A stretch of DNA of 64,000 bases from Sphingomonadales bacterium UBA2369 (GTDB lineage: Bacteria; Pseudomonadota; Alphaproteobacteria; Sphingomonadales; Sphingomonadaceae): NCBI GenBank assembly GCA_002344055.1, contig DDTH01000018.1, forward strand, positions 219-64,218, in the 5' to 3' direction. Of the stretch, positions 54,247 through 63,530 are shown in pieces. The notes below the pieces were generated by a model. It saw only the letters and a program-made list of their open reading frames with translations, ran no database searches and was not told the DNA's origin. The position numbers and the translations under genes are program-made. Each line of letters opens with the position of its first letter. Within the stretch, counting starts at the first letter, position 1.

Positions 54247-54800
54247 CGGAACAGGCTGCGGTCCGGCGGCGGCGTCGGTTGCGCCGGGACGGCGGCCGGG
54301 GCGGGGTTCGCAGCGGCCTGCACCGGCACGGCCGGGCCGGAGAAGGTCATACGCAGGTCGGTGCCGTTGCCGGACAGGATCACTTCGCGCACCCGCACCG
54401 TCTGCAGCGTCAGCCCAGGCGCGACTTCACGGCCGCGCTGGACGAGCCGCTGGCTGCCGTCGCCATAAGCGAAGATGGCGCCGGTTGCGGTGACTCCCGT
54501 GAGCTTCAGTCCTTCCGGAACGCCGCCGGGAGTCGGTGCCGGTTGCTGCGGAGTCCCCGGCTGGCCTGGCGGCGCTTGTCCCGCTGGCTGGCCTGGGGCC
54601 GCCGTTTGCGCGGCCGCGACCGCGGGCGGCTGGGGAGCGGCATTGAGCGTGGCCTGCGGCTGCGCGCCGCGCTCGGCAGCGGGGACCAGTTCGATAGCGC
54701 CGCCATCCGTCCCGCGCGGCCACAGCAGGTAGGCGAGCAGGCCCGTGACCACCACCGCCCCGCCGATCAATGCCCTTTTGTCTCGCGCCTGCAATTGCAT
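54243..54800 (-). CDS. GspC/N-like type II secretion inner-membrane protein
   Basis: This 185-residue protein has one membrane segment near its N-terminus (ALIGGAVVVTGLLAYLL) and a proline/glutamine-rich spacer. A homology-region-like domain follows (LKLTGVTATGAIFAYGDGSQ to VREVILSGNGTDLRMTF). GspC uses such a domain to contact the secretin GspD. It leads the H-I-J-K genes. Length and spacer fit sphingomonad GspC-like proteins, but the PDZ or coiled-coil part of longer GspC is absent. Confidence 0.75.
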   Translation of the reverse strand: MQLQARDKRALIGGAVVVTGLLAYLLWPRGTDGGAIELVPAAERGAQPQATLNAAPQPPAVAAAQTAAPGQPAGQAPPGQPGTPQQPAPTPGGVPEGLKLTGVTATGAIFAYGDGSQRLVQRGREVAPGLTLQTVRVREVILSGNGTDLRMTFSGPAVPVQAAANPAPAAVPAQPTPPPDRSLFR

Positions 54801-54841
54801 CCACCCTGCTTAGGCGCGGCGGGCGCGCGGCTCAACGAAAG

Positions 54842-56320
54842 TTAGGTGACATGCAGCCCGGCGCGGATCCGCGCCCGCGCCGTGTAGAAATCGGCGAGCA
54901 GCCGGGCGGCCAGCCGATCCGCCTCGCCCGTCGCCAGGTCGGCGATGCGCGGCGCGCCGACCGCGGGCGAGCCCGCCGTGTCCGGAACAATGCCCGAAAG
55001 GCCGAGCAGCCGCTGCAGCGGACCGCGGCGCGTCGCCACGACCTGCAGCTTTTCATGCGGAATGATCCACAGCCGCCGCGCGAACAGCCCCTCACGGACA
55101 TAGAGCGCGCGCTCCCCCGCGAGATGGGCTTCGCGAAACCAGGCCAGCATAGCCGCCAGCGCCATCGCCACCAGCGCCAGCGCCACCCAACCGGCATAAG
55201 GCAGATATTGGCCGGCGATCGCGGCGACGCCCGCAGCCGCCAGCCACGGCCCGCAACGGCGGATCAAGGCCCGGGCGGGCGGGCGGCTCATCGGCGCCTC
55301 CGGCAATTGCGGAAAGCCTGCTTGCTCCAGCACATGCGCGATCTCATCCGTGCGCGCGAACGGCGCCGCGTCCTGCACCCCGCCCTCCTTCGCGTCCGCG
55401 CCGAGCGTCTGGAAAGCGAGGCCGTGCCAGCCGAGCAGCCCGCCGACCAGCCCGGTCTCGATCCGCGCCGCTTCGGTCCGCCGCGCCGGAATGACGACCT
55501 CCGAAAGAGTCAGCAGCCCGCGCCGCCGCCTCAGGCCGGTCTCGCCCGCCGTCAGCGTAAAACCGTAATCGCGCAGCAGGGTCCGCAGCACGCCGCTTGC
55601 CACGCCCAGGAGGACGAGCAGCAGGATGACGATCGCGGCGGTACGGAAGGTCAGCAGGCCCGCGACATTGCCGCCCCCGCGAGACTGGATCAGCCGCTCG
55701 ATATCCACAATCCCGAGCTGATCGAGATATTGCAGCGCGCCGAATGCCAGCGCGATGAAGATCAGCGAGAAGTTCAGCACCCCCGAAAGGAGCACGCGGC
55801 CCAGCGTCATGGCGAAAATGACCGGCTCGGCCGGCGCCTCCGCCAATTCGGCAGCCGCAGCCGAAGCCGGAGCGCGGTGCATGTCCCGGACGAGATCGCG
55901 CAGCGCATGCGCGGCGGACAACTCGATCATGTCGAGCACGCCTTCGTCCTTCTTCGCGCCGCCCGTCTCGATCCGCACCTTCGCGGTGCCGACCAGCCTC
56001 GCCAGCAAAGGCTGTTCGATCGCGATGTCCCGCACCCGATCGAAGGGGATCACGCGCCGCTGGCGGCTGAGCAGGCCCTTTTCGATCACGATCTCGTTCG
56101 AACGGATGTCGTAGGTGAAACGCCACCAGCTGACCGCCGCGCTCAGCAGCAGTGCGCCAAGTATGCCGAGCGCGATCAGCACCGCCAGCCCAGGATTGCG
56201 CTGGATCAGCACGCCGACCGCCCCGACCATGCCGATCAGCGCACCGGGCGCGGCCTTGATCGCATTGTCCACCATCGAAATCGGGTGGAGACGGCGCGGG
56301 CCGTACGGCAGATCCGTCAC
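54842..56320 (-). CDS. Membrane protein with bacterial PH domains, YdbT-like
   Basis: This 492-residue protein has six or so membrane segments and repeated bPH_2 domains (for example NEIVIEKGLLSRQRRVIPFDRVRDIAIEQ, shown in part as IPFDRVRDIAIEQPLLARLV). It resembles YdbT, described only as a membrane PH-domain protein. It starts with GTG overlapping the upstream ydbS-like gene (GTGA). The pair is common in bacteria and its function is not established. Confidence 0.88.
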   Translation of the reverse strand: MTDLPYGPRRLHPISMVDNAIKAAPGALIGMVGAVGVLIQRNPGLAVLIALGILGALLLSAAVSWWRFTYDIRSNEIVIEKGLLSRQRRVIPFDRVRDIAIEQPLLARLVGTAKVRIETGGAKKDEGVLDMIELSAAHALRDLVRDMHRAPASAAAAELAEAPAEPVIFAMTLGRVLLSGVLNFSLIFIALAFGALQYLDQLGIVDIERLIQSRGGGNVAGLLTFRTAAIVILLLVLLGVASGVLRTLLRDYGFTLTAGETGLRRRRGLLTLSEVVIPARRTEAARIETGLVGGLLGWHGLAFQTLGADAKEGGVQDAAPFARTDEIAHVLEQAGFPQLPEAPMSRPPARALIRRCGPWLAAAGVAAIAGQYLPYAGWVALALVAMALAAMLAWFREAHLAGERALYVREGLFARRLWIIPHEKLQVVATRRGPLQRLLGLSGIVPDTAGSPAVGAPRIADLATGEADRLAARLLADFYTARARIRAGLHVT

Positions 56321-56790
56321 GCCAGATCCTGGCGAATCTTGCCGCGAATATGATCGCGCATTTCCTCCGCGGTGTCGGGGCGCAGGCCAGGCAGTCTTAC
56401 CGCCGCGCCGCGCGTGCCGGCCGTGTTCAGCACGAGCGTGGCGAGGCCGAGCGCCCGCTGCAGCGGTCCGCGCTCGATATCGATATGCTGCACCCGGCCG
56501 AACGGCACGACCGTGAGCTGCCGGACCATCAGCCCATGCTTCACGATCAGTTCGTCTTCGCGCTGCTCATAGCCCCAGGCACGGTAGCGGCGCAGCGGCA
56601 GCAGGAAGGCGGCGGCGATCAGGACGGGCACCGCAATGCCGGTGACGAGCCAGGGCGACAGCCACACTGGCTTCCACAGCTGGCGCGCCAGCCACAATTC
56701 GCCGAAGACGATGAGCGCGATCAGGATCATGGCCGCGATCAGGAAGCGGATGCGCAGCAAGGTGAGCTGACGGGGTTCGAGCGGAGTCAC
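56317..56790 (-). CDS. Membrane protein with one bacterial PH domain, YdbS-like
   Basis: This protein of 157 residues has two membrane segments (FLIAAMILIALIVFGELWL and LVTGIAVPVLIAAAFLL) and a bPH_2 domain (YEQREDELIVKHGLMVRQL, VVPFGRVQHIDIERGPLQ). I chose GTG at 56790; TTG at 56826 would add 12 residues. Its stop overlaps the YdbT-like start, so the two probably form a complex. Confidence 0.85.
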   Translation of the reverse strand: MTPLEPRQLTLLRIRFLIAAMILIALIVFGELWLARQLWKPVWLSPWLVTGIAVPVLIAAAFLLPLRRYRAWGYEQREDELIVKHGLMVRQLTVVPFGRVQHIDIERGPLQRALGLATLVLNTAGTRGAAVRLPGLRPDTAEEMRDHIRGKIRQDLA

Positions 56791-56910
56791 GGCAAGCAGG
56801 CTTAGCCGCCCCGGTGGCCGACGCAAGCCGCAGGGAAAATTGTATCGCGCCCTTGCTCGCGGCGTAGCGAACTTCCTAAGGGACGGATGGAACAGGGGAA
56901 GTTCGACCTG

Positions 56911-57705
56911 ATGAAGCGTCTCTCACTCTTGCTCGCCGCCGCCGGAGCGCTGGCGCTCGGGGCTTGCCAGCAGGCCGCCAACGAATCGGCGGGCGCGCCC
57001 AATGACGTGAAGAGCGCCGAGGCACCGCAGGGCGCTTCGGAATATGACGTGGTCCGCTCCATGCTTGAACTGGCCAATGTCGGCCCGAACGATCTGGTCG
57101 TCGATCTCGGCTCCGGCGACGGCCGCATCCCGATCCTGGCGGCGCGCGAAAAGGGCGCGCGGGGCATGGGCGTGGAAATCGACCAGCGGCTGATCCAGCA
57201 GTCCAACACCAATGCGCGCGAGGCCGGCGTCGCCGACAAGGTGAGCTTCCGCCAGGAGGATCTTTTCGTCACCCCGCTGAACGACGTCACGGTGCTGACG
57301 GTCTTCCTGCTGCCGGAGATCAACCTGCAGCTGCGGCCCAAGATCCTGCTGCAAATGCGACCGGGTTCGCGCGTGGTCAGCAACACGTTCGACATGGGCG
57401 ACTGGCGGCCGGATGCACGCCGCGAAGTGGGCGGCACGACGATCCTGATGTGGACCGTGCCGGCGCGCGTGGAGGGCCGCTGGCGGCTCACGCAGGGCGA
57501 GGCTTCGGGCGAGCTGGCGCTGACGCAACGCTATCAGGATCTGTCCGGCCAGGCGGGCGGCCGCGACCTCGGCAGCCCGAGCCTGGCCGGCGATCGCATC
57601 GCCTTCACCGCCGATCTCGGCCAGGGCGCGCGCCGGTTCGAAGGCCGGGTCGAGGGCGACCGGATTGTCGGTGACGGCTGGGAAGCGGTCCGCACCGGGG
57701 GCTAA
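56911..57705 (+). CDS. Lipoprotein with a class I methyltransferase domain
   Basis: This 264-residue protein has a lipoprotein signal (MKRLSLLLAAAGALALGAC). A class I SAM-methyltransferase domain follows: LVVDLGSGDGRIPILAA (motif I), GVEIDQRLIQQS, and TVLTVFLLPEINLQL. The last 90 residues form an extra beta-rich domain. It should be anchored outside the cytoplasm, where SAM is not expected. A start 24 bases upstream would add eight residues before the signal. It is the second such exported methyltransferase in the window. Confidence 0.85.
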   Translation: MKRLSLLLAAAGALALGACQQAANESAGAPNDVKSAEAPQGASEYDVVRSMLELANVGPNDLVVDLGSGDGRIPILAAREKGARGMGVEIDQRLIQQSNTNAREAGVADKVSFRQEDLFVTPLNDVTVLTVFLLPEINLQLRPKILLQMRPGSRVVSNTFDMGDWRPDARREVGGTTILMWTVPARVEGRWRLTQGEASGELALTQRYQDLSGQAGGRDLGSPSLAGDRIAFTADLGQGARRFEGRVEGDRIVGDGWEAVRTGG

Positions 57706-57711
57706 GCCGTC

Positions 57712-58305
57712 ATGCCGGTCGTGATCGCCGGGCTCATCCTGTCCTTCCTCTTGATGATGCTGTTCGGCGACAGCGAGCTCGACCGCGCGCTGCTGATGCT
57801 GCTCGACGGGAGCGGCCTGCCGAACCTCGCACAGGCGGCGGCGATCATCCATTGGTGCGCGCAGCCGCTGCCCCTGCTTGTCGTGATCGTGGCCGGGGCG
57901 GCGCTGCTCCTTGCACTCCGCCGCTGGCAGGAAGCGGCCTTGCTGGGCGGGATTGCGATTGCGGGCTGGCTGCTGACGTTGGCCGCGCAGCACCTTACCT
58001 TGCCGCTCGGACCCACAAGCGGCGCGAGCGCGACCACCGGCGCGGTCTATCCCGACATGAGCGCGGCGCTCGCGACAATCGCGGGCTTCGCGACCGCGTT
58101 CCTGCTGACCCATCGCTCCCCGGCGCGGGCCTGGGCGCTCGCCGGCGCTGCCGGTTTCACGCTGACGGCGGGAGTCGCGGCGATCGTGGCTGATCGGGTG
58201 TGGCCAAGCAGCGTGGTCGGCGGCTGGGCGCTGGGTCTGGCCTGGACGCTGACAATCCTGCTGCTCGCCCGCGCCGATATCGGCGACGGGGCGCGCTCCC
58301 GCTAA
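57712..58305 (+). CDS. Degenerate PAP2-superfamily membrane protein
   Basis: This 197-residue protein has five or six membrane segments in a PAP2-like order. The catalytic PSGH motif is replaced by YPDMSAALA and the final histidine region by DRVWPSSVVGGWALG. Active PAP2 enzymes need these histidines, so it is probably not a phosphatase. It starts 6 bases after the lipoprotein methyltransferase gene. Its 3' end overlaps the DUF938 gene by 4 bases. Confidence 0.7.
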   Translation: MPVVIAGLILSFLLMMLFGDSELDRALLMLLDGSGLPNLAQAAAIIHWCAQPLPLLVVIVAGAALLLALRRWQEAALLGGIAIAGWLLTLAAQHLTLPLGPTSGASATTGAVYPDMSAALATIAGFATAFLLTHRSPARAWALAGAAGFTLTAGVAAIVADRVWPSSVVGGWALGLAWTLTILLLARADIGDGARSR

Positions 58306-58895
58306 GCCCGCCGGAAGGCGAGGATCAGGTTGTTCGCGGGCATTTCCACCAGCCGGTCGAAGCGCAGTCCAGCCGACGCCGACGCTTCCGTCACCACCTC
58401 GACCACGCGCAGGCCCCAGTCAGGATTGCGCGCCTTCAGCGACTGGTCGAACGCCTCGTTGCTCGGCGCCGTTTCGACGCCGGTTCGCCGGTACGGGCCG
58501 TAGAGGATCAGCGGCGCGCCCGCTTCCAGCAAGCGCGCGGCGCCCCGGAGAAGACCGAGCGTCGCACGCCACGGGCTGATATGAACCATATTGATGCACA
58601 GGATCGCGTCCGCCCGCGTAACCGGCCAGGTTTCGGCTCCGGCATCCAGCACCAGCGGGGGATGCAAATTTCGCAGCTGCGCCTCGGCTGCATGAGCGTG
58701 GATGGACGCCAGCGCATCCGGATCGGGGTCGCTGGGCTGCCAGTCGAGCTCCGGGTATCGCCCCGCAAGGAAAACGGCATGTTCTCCCGCGCCGCTGGCG
58801 ACTTCGAGCACCAGGCCGTGCGCCGGCAGCAGCTCCGCCAGCACCGCCGCGATCGGCTCCTTGTTGCGTGCCGTTGACGGCGAGCTGCGCTTCAC
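58302..58895 (-). CDS. DUF938 methyltransferase-like protein
   Basis: This 197-residue protein is a DUF938 member. It has RNKEPIAAVLAELLP at the start, a SAM site VLEVASGAGEHAVFLA and INMVHISPW and LYGPYRRTG motifs. The substrate is unknown. The GTG start overlaps the stop of the TMEM175-like gene (GTGA), so both are translated from one message. Confidence 0.9.
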   Translation of the reverse strand: MKRSSPSTARNKEPIAAVLAELLPAHGLVLEVASGAGEHAVFLAGRYPELDWQPSDPDPDALASIHAHAAEAQLRNLHPPLVLDAGAETWPVTRADAILCINMVHISPWRATLGLLRGAARLLEAGAPLILYGPYRRTGVETAPSNEAFDQSLKARNPDWGLRVVEVVTEASASAGLRFDRLVEMPANNLILAFRRA

Positions 58896-59554
58896 GCCTC
58901 CGGCCCGGCTTCCATTTCGGTCTCCGGCACCGGCTCGACCCAGCGATAGCGCCACACGAACAGGCCGATGCTGACCGGCAGCGTGGCATGGACGAAGGGC
59001 GCGAAATTCTTCGTCGCGGCGATCGAGGCGAGGAGAATCGAGAACAGCCCCGTCACCCCCAGGATCAGCCAGATCCCCATTTCGCCCCGCGCGATCCGCC
59101 AGCGCGCGTTCCCCGCTCGCCGCATCGCACGCTCGGCCTCCCAGAACAAAAGTGCCAGGACCGCCGACAATGCCGTGAAGCCGACACCGTAGATCAGGAA
59201 CATGCCGCCGATATCGCCGGCAAAGCGCGTCCCCGATCCGCCCAGATAGGCGGCGAACGATGCGGACATCGCCTGCAGCGGCGGAATGTAGATCATCACG
59301 AAAAAGACGAGCGCGAAGGTCAGCACGACCGACAGGCCGCCGCCATCGCCGCGATATTCCCGCCAGCGCACGTGACCGTACCAGAACATGCCAATGATCG
59401 CGAAGCCGATGGCGAAGACCGGCACGTTCGCCATGGCCGATTGCAGCTCGTCGATGTTCGTCGGGATCTGGCTGTTGCCGATCACGAGCAGGGAGAGCGC
59501 GAAGGCAAAGGCCGCGTCGGTGAAACTGTCCAGGCGTCCGGTGGCACGGTTCAT
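58892..59554 (-). CDS. TMEM175/DUF1211-family channel-like protein
   Basis: This 220-residue protein has six membrane segments and the family signature near the start: RLDSFTDAAFAFALSLLV, where FTD replaces the usual FSD. Bacterial TMEM175 proteins form potassium-permeable channels. ATG at 59554 is used; a GTG four codons earlier is possible. It is upstream of, and coupled to, DUF938. Confidence 0.88.
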   Translation of the reverse strand: MNRATGRLDSFTDAAFAFALSLLVIGNSQIPTNIDELQSAMANVPVFAIGFAIIGMFWYGHVRWREYRGDGGGLSVVLTFALVFFVMIYIPPLQAMSASFAAYLGGSGTRFAGDIGGMFLIYGVGFTALSAVLALLFWEAERAMRRAGNARWRIARGEMGIWLILGVTGLFSILLASIAATKNFAPFVHATLPVSIGLFVWRYRWVEPVPETEMEAGPEA

Positions 59555-59619
59555 TTCGTAACGCACGCTCCAGAAACGGTGAGAAATCCCGCCTTTTCCA
59601 ACCGTGCCATACTCACAGG

Positions 59620-60513
59620 TCAGTTAAAACTGAAACGAAGCGTCAGCACTGGAAGAATATTCCATTCGGAAACATCCTTGTTCGGATCGGTTGAATCCAC
59701 CTCGACCCATTGCACCCCCAATTTCAGCTCCCTCAGCCAACTTCTACCTATTGCACGCGCAAAATTGAGGCCAGCGAAGGCCACTCCCCGGACATCGGTT
59801 CGCTCAACGCCAGAGACCTCGTCAAACCATCGAATTTCTCCGCTGGCAGACAACGTCCATTCGATCTTGGCGACGAACTTCCCTTCGACATCGACCCGCA
59901 GTTGAGGAGTTATCCTTTCACGATCGGGCACATCAGACCAACGCCGCTCTATCGACGCGGAAATTCTAATCGACGCGGCCTCGCTAGGCTCCGGCTCGAG
60001 ACAGCCTTGCTGGACGACGGTATCGGAGAAGCACCAGCGATTAGTTTGAAAACTGACGCCCGCCGTTACTGAGTGATCAAGGTACTCCTTCACCGAAATC
60101 AGCTCGGGCAGCCTAGCGTCGAAACCGCGATCGAGCCGGTAAGAGGCAAATGGAGTAAGCCGTCGAAATCCCCGTTTCCAGTCGAAACGGGCTTCGCCGA
60201 AAAAGCTCGATCCGCCTTCTGATGAAGAGTTTCCATCAAGATCAGTGTCGAAAGACAGCCCCCCGGAAAGCGACACAACCCCACCCGCGCCCACTGGTAT
60301 CTCAGTAGAAAGCTTGATCTGTGTACTAGAAAAATCGGAGACATTGTCTCCGAGCGAAAAAGGGTCGTTACCAGCGATCGTCGGCGCTGATCTTATGTCG
60401 AGATGAATTACCGGCTTCGAGCCAGATTGGGACTCAGTCCCTTGAGCCTGTCCTGATTCCTCAAAAGAAAGAGCAATCGCACACGCCAATAAAGATAAGA
60501 TACCCCATCTCAT
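59620..60513 (-). CDS. Exported barrel-like hypothetical protein in less GC-rich DNA
   Basis: This 297-residue protein has a signal peptide (ILSLLACAIALSFEESGQAQ). Its alternating strands, acidic linkers and end LPVLTLRFSFN (terminal aromatic) suggest an outer-membrane barrel. GGGAGGTG precedes the ATG. The gene is visibly less GC-rich than its neighbours, and the 3' flank (60514-60593) is too, which suggests recent gain. I do not recognise the family. Confidence 0.7.
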   Translation of the reverse strand: MRWGILSLLACAIALSFEESGQAQGTESQSGSKPVIHLDIRSAPTIAGNDPFSLGDNVSDFSSTQIKLSTEIPVGAGGVVSLSGGLSFDTDLDGNSSSEGGSSFFGEARFDWKRGFRRLTPFASYRLDRGFDARLPELISVKEYLDHSVTAGVSFQTNRWCFSDTVVQQGCLEPEPSEAASIRISASIERRWSDVPDRERITPQLRVDVEGKFVAKIEWTLSASGEIRWFDEVSGVERTDVRGVAFAGLNFARAIGRSWLRELKLGVQWVEVDSTDPNKDVSEWNILPVLTLRFSFN

Positions 60514-60593
60514 AGAACACCTCCCCTCTGGTGCAAAGAGAAGGTGGCACCGATAGCCTCTCGTGAAAAGAAGAATCGCTATCTGGTCTAGGA

Positions 60594-62162
60594 CTACTCC
60601 GCCGCTTCCGCCTGCACCGGTTCCTTATAGGCCAGCATCGGCTTCCGCGCCGCCAGCGTCTCGTCGAGGCGGCGGCGGGGGGCGTGGATGGGCGCGGCCT
60701 TCAGGCTCTGATCGCCCGCCTTGGCGCGGTTGGCGACCGAGCGCAGGGCCGCGATGAACTGGTCGAGCGTGGCGCGGGATTCGGTCTCGGTCGGCTCGAT
60801 CAGCATGGCGCCGTGGACCACCAGCGGGAAATACATGGTCATCGGGTGGAAGCCCTCGTCGATCAAAGCCTTGGCCAGATCGAGCGTCGAAATACCCTCG
60901 GCAAAGCCTTTGTCGCTGAACAGGGCTTCGTGCATGCAGGGGCCGCTGAAGCCGAACGGCGCATCCAGCACGTCGTCCAGGCTGCGCAGGATGTAATTGG
61001 CGTTCAGCACTGCATCCTCGGCGACCTGCCTGAGGCCGTCGGCGCCGTGACTGAGAATGTAGCTCAAAGCGCGGGTAAACATGCCCATCTGGCCGTGGAA
61101 GGCGACCATGCGGCCGAAGCTCGAGGCGTGATGGTCCTCCGCATTCTCCTCCTCGACGAGGCGGTAGGCCCCCTCCCCCGTTTTCTCGACGAACGGCAGA
61201 GGCGCGAATGGGGTCAGCGCTTCGGAGAAAACAACCGGCCCGGAGCCCGGCCCGCCGCCGCCATGCGGGGTGGAGAAGGTCTTGTGCAGATTGATGTGCA
61301 TCGCGTCGATGCCGAGGTCGCCGGGGCGGACCCGGCCGACGATGGCGTTGAAATTGGCGCCGTCGCAATAGACGAAGCCGCCCGCCGCATGGACCGCCTC
61401 GCTGATCGCGATCATGTCCGGCTCGAACAGGCCGCATGTATTGGGGTTGGTGATCATCACCCCCGCCACGTCCGGCCCGAGCCGCGCCTTCAATGCCTCC
61501 AGATCGACGCGTCCGCCCGCCGTGGCGGGAATGTCCTCGACCCGATAGCCGCAGAAAGCGGCCGTGGCGGGATTGGTGCCGTGCGCGCTTTCCGGCACCA
61601 GGATCACCTCGCGCTTGTCGCCCCGCGCCTCCAGCGCCGAGCGGATCGCCAGCAGGCCGCACAATTCGCCATGCGCGCCCGCCTTGGGGCTCATCGCGAC
61701 GCTGTGCATGCCGGTCAGCTTCACCAGCCATTCGCCCAGCTTGTGGATCAGCTCGAACGCGCCCTGCACCGTATCGACCGGCTGCAGTGGGTGGATGTCC
61801 GCAAAGCCCGGCATGCGCGCCACCTTCTCGTTGAGGCGCGGATTATGCTTCATCGTGCACGAGCCGAGCGGGAACAGGCCGAGGTCGATGGCGTAATTCT
61901 GCCGGCTGAGGCGTGTATAGTGCCGCACCGCTTCCGGTTCGGACAGGCCCGGCAGGCCTATATCCTTGCGGCGCTCGAGGCCCGCGAGGCGCGACGTCTG
62001 CCCCGGCACGTCGGCGAAATCGACGCCGGTCTGGTCGAGGCTTCCGATCTCGAACAGCAAAGGCTCTTCCAGCATCAGCGCGCGATTGCCGGTGAAGGTC
62101 GTGCCCTCTGTCTCGCCGGCTTCCGGGGTGGTGGGCTTCCAGCCGCTCTGGTTGATCGTCAT
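60594..62162 (-). CDS. gcvPB: Glycine decarboxylase P-protein subunit 2
   Basis: This 522-residue PLP subunit carries the lysine in MHINLHKTFSTPHGGGGPG. With subunit 1 it decarboxylates glycine and passes the aminomethyl group to the H-protein. The start GNRALMLEEPLLFEIGS and QKFLPLGSCTMKHNP-like LGLFPLGSCTMKHNP are typical. Its ATG overlaps the gcvPA stop (ATGA). gcvT and gcvH are not in the window. Confidence 0.96.
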   Translation of the reverse strand: MTINQSGWKPTTPEAGETEGTTFTGNRALMLEEPLLFEIGSLDQTGVDFADVPGQTSRLAGLERRKDIGLPGLSEPEAVRHYTRLSRQNYAIDLGLFPLGSCTMKHNPRLNEKVARMPGFADIHPLQPVDTVQGAFELIHKLGEWLVKLTGMHSVAMSPKAGAHGELCGLLAIRSALEARGDKREVILVPESAHGTNPATAAFCGYRVEDIPATAGGRVDLEALKARLGPDVAGVMITNPNTCGLFEPDMIAISEAVHAAGGFVYCDGANFNAIVGRVRPGDLGIDAMHINLHKTFSTPHGGGGPGSGPVVFSEALTPFAPLPFVEKTGEGAYRLVEEENAEDHHASSFGRMVAFHGQMGMFTRALSYILSHGADGLRQVAEDAVLNANYILRSLDDVLDAPFGFSGPCMHEALFSDKGFAEGISTLDLAKALIDEGFHPMTMYFPLVVHGAMLIEPTETESRATLDQFIAALRSVANRAKAGDQSLKAAPIHAPRRRLDETLAARKPMLAYKEPVQAEAAE

Positions 62163-63517
62163 GCCAGCACCTCCTGCAGCGCAGCGGCAAAGGTTTCGAC
62201 ATCCTCCTTCGTGGCCGTCTCGGTAACCGCGACGATCAGGCCGTTCTCCAGCGCGTCCACGCCCGGGTAAAGGCGGCCGAGCGAGACACCGCCAAGGATG
62301 CTTTGGTCGGCCAGCGCACGCACCACCGGCCGCGCTTCCTTCGGCAGCTTCAGCGTGAATTCGTTGAAGAAGGTGGGCGTGACCAGCTCGACGCCCGCTA
62401 TGGCACTGAGCCGGTCGGCGGCGTTGCAGGCGGCCGCGTGATTGATCGCCGCAAGCTGCCGCAGCCCCTTCTCGCCCAGCAGGGTCATATGCGCCGTCCA
62501 GGCAAGCGCGCAGAGCACCGAGCTGGTGCAGATGTTCGACGTCGCCTTCTCGCGGCGGATATGCTGCTCGCGGGTCGAAAGCGTCAGCACGAAGCCGCGC
62601 TTGCCCTCCGCATCCACCGTCTCGCCGGTCAGGCGACCCGGCATCTGCCGCACCAGTTTCTCGGAGCAGGCGAACAGGCCCACATAAGGGCCGCCGAATT
62701 GCAGGCCGACGCCGATCGACTGGCCTTCGCCGACAACGATGTCCGCGCCCATCTCGCCGGGCGAAGTGATCGCCCCCAAAGCCACCGGCTCGGTCACCAC
62801 CGCGATCAACAGCGCCTTCTTCGCGTGGCAGGCCTCGGCCAGTGCCGTGAGGTCCCCGATCCGGCCGAGAATGTCGGGATATTGCACGACCACGCAGGAG
62901 GTCTCGTCGTCGATCAGACCGATGAGGCTGTCCGTATCCGGCTCCGCGACCAGTTCCGGCAGTCGCGTGTCGAGCACATCGCCGGTGAACTTCGCCATCG
63001 TTTCCGCGACCGAGACGTAATGCGGGTGCAAGCCCCCGGACAGAATCGCCTTGCCGCGCCGCGTCACCCGCCGCGCCATCACGATCGCCTCCCAGCAGGC
63101 GGTCGAGCCGTCATACATGCTGGCATTCGCGACATCGCAGCCGAGCAGGCGGGCGACCTGGGTCTGGAATTCGAACAGGACCTGCAGCGTGCCCTGCGCG
63201 ATTTCCGGCTGGTAGGGCGTGTAGCTGGTCAGGAATTCGCCGCGCTGGATGATGTGATCGACGCTGGCCGGGACATGATGGCGATAGGCCCCCGCGCCGA
63301 TGAAGAAGGGCACGTCGCCCGCCGCCATATTCTTGCGCGCCATCGCGCCCAGCTGCCGCTCCACGGACAGTTCTGAGGCATGATCGGGCAGATCCGCGAT
63401 ATTGCCCGTCAGGCGCGCCGCAGCGGGGACATTGACGAACAGATCGTCGATCGAATTCGCCCCGATCACACCGAGCATCTGCCGCCGGTCGGCATCGGAA
63501 AGTGGGAGATAGCGCAT
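62159..63517 (-). CDS. gcvPA: Glycine decarboxylase P-protein subunit 1
   Basis: This 452-residue subunit has MRYLPLSDADRRQMLGVIG at its start. FIGAGAYRHHVPASVDHIIQ, LLGCDVANASMYDG and EGQSIGVGLQFGGPYVGLF are family hallmarks. It forms the heterotetramer with gcvPB in bacteria with a split P-protein. It starts 13 bases after the methyltransferase gene. Glycine cleavage provides methylene-THF. Confidence 0.96.
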   Translation of the reverse strand: MRYLPLSDADRRQMLGVIGANSIDDLFVNVPAAARLTGNIADLPDHASELSVERQLGAMARKNMAAGDVPFFIGAGAYRHHVPASVDHIIQRGEFLTSYTPYQPEIAQGTLQVLFEFQTQVARLLGCDVANASMYDGSTACWEAIVMARRVTRRGKAILSGGLHPHYVSVAETMAKFTGDVLDTRLPELVAEPDTDSLIGLIDDETSCVVVQYPDILGRIGDLTALAEACHAKKALLIAVVTEPVALGAITSPGEMGADIVVGEGQSIGVGLQFGGPYVGLFACSEKLVRQMPGRLTGETVDAEGKRGFVLTLSTREQHIRREKATSNICTSSVLCALAWTAHMTLLGEKGLRQLAAINHAAACNAADRLSAIAGVELVTPTFFNEFTLKLPKEARPVVRALADQSILGGVSLGRLYPGVDALENGLIVAVTETATKEDVETFAAALQEVLA

Positions 63518-63530
63518 GGAGTTCAGCTCA

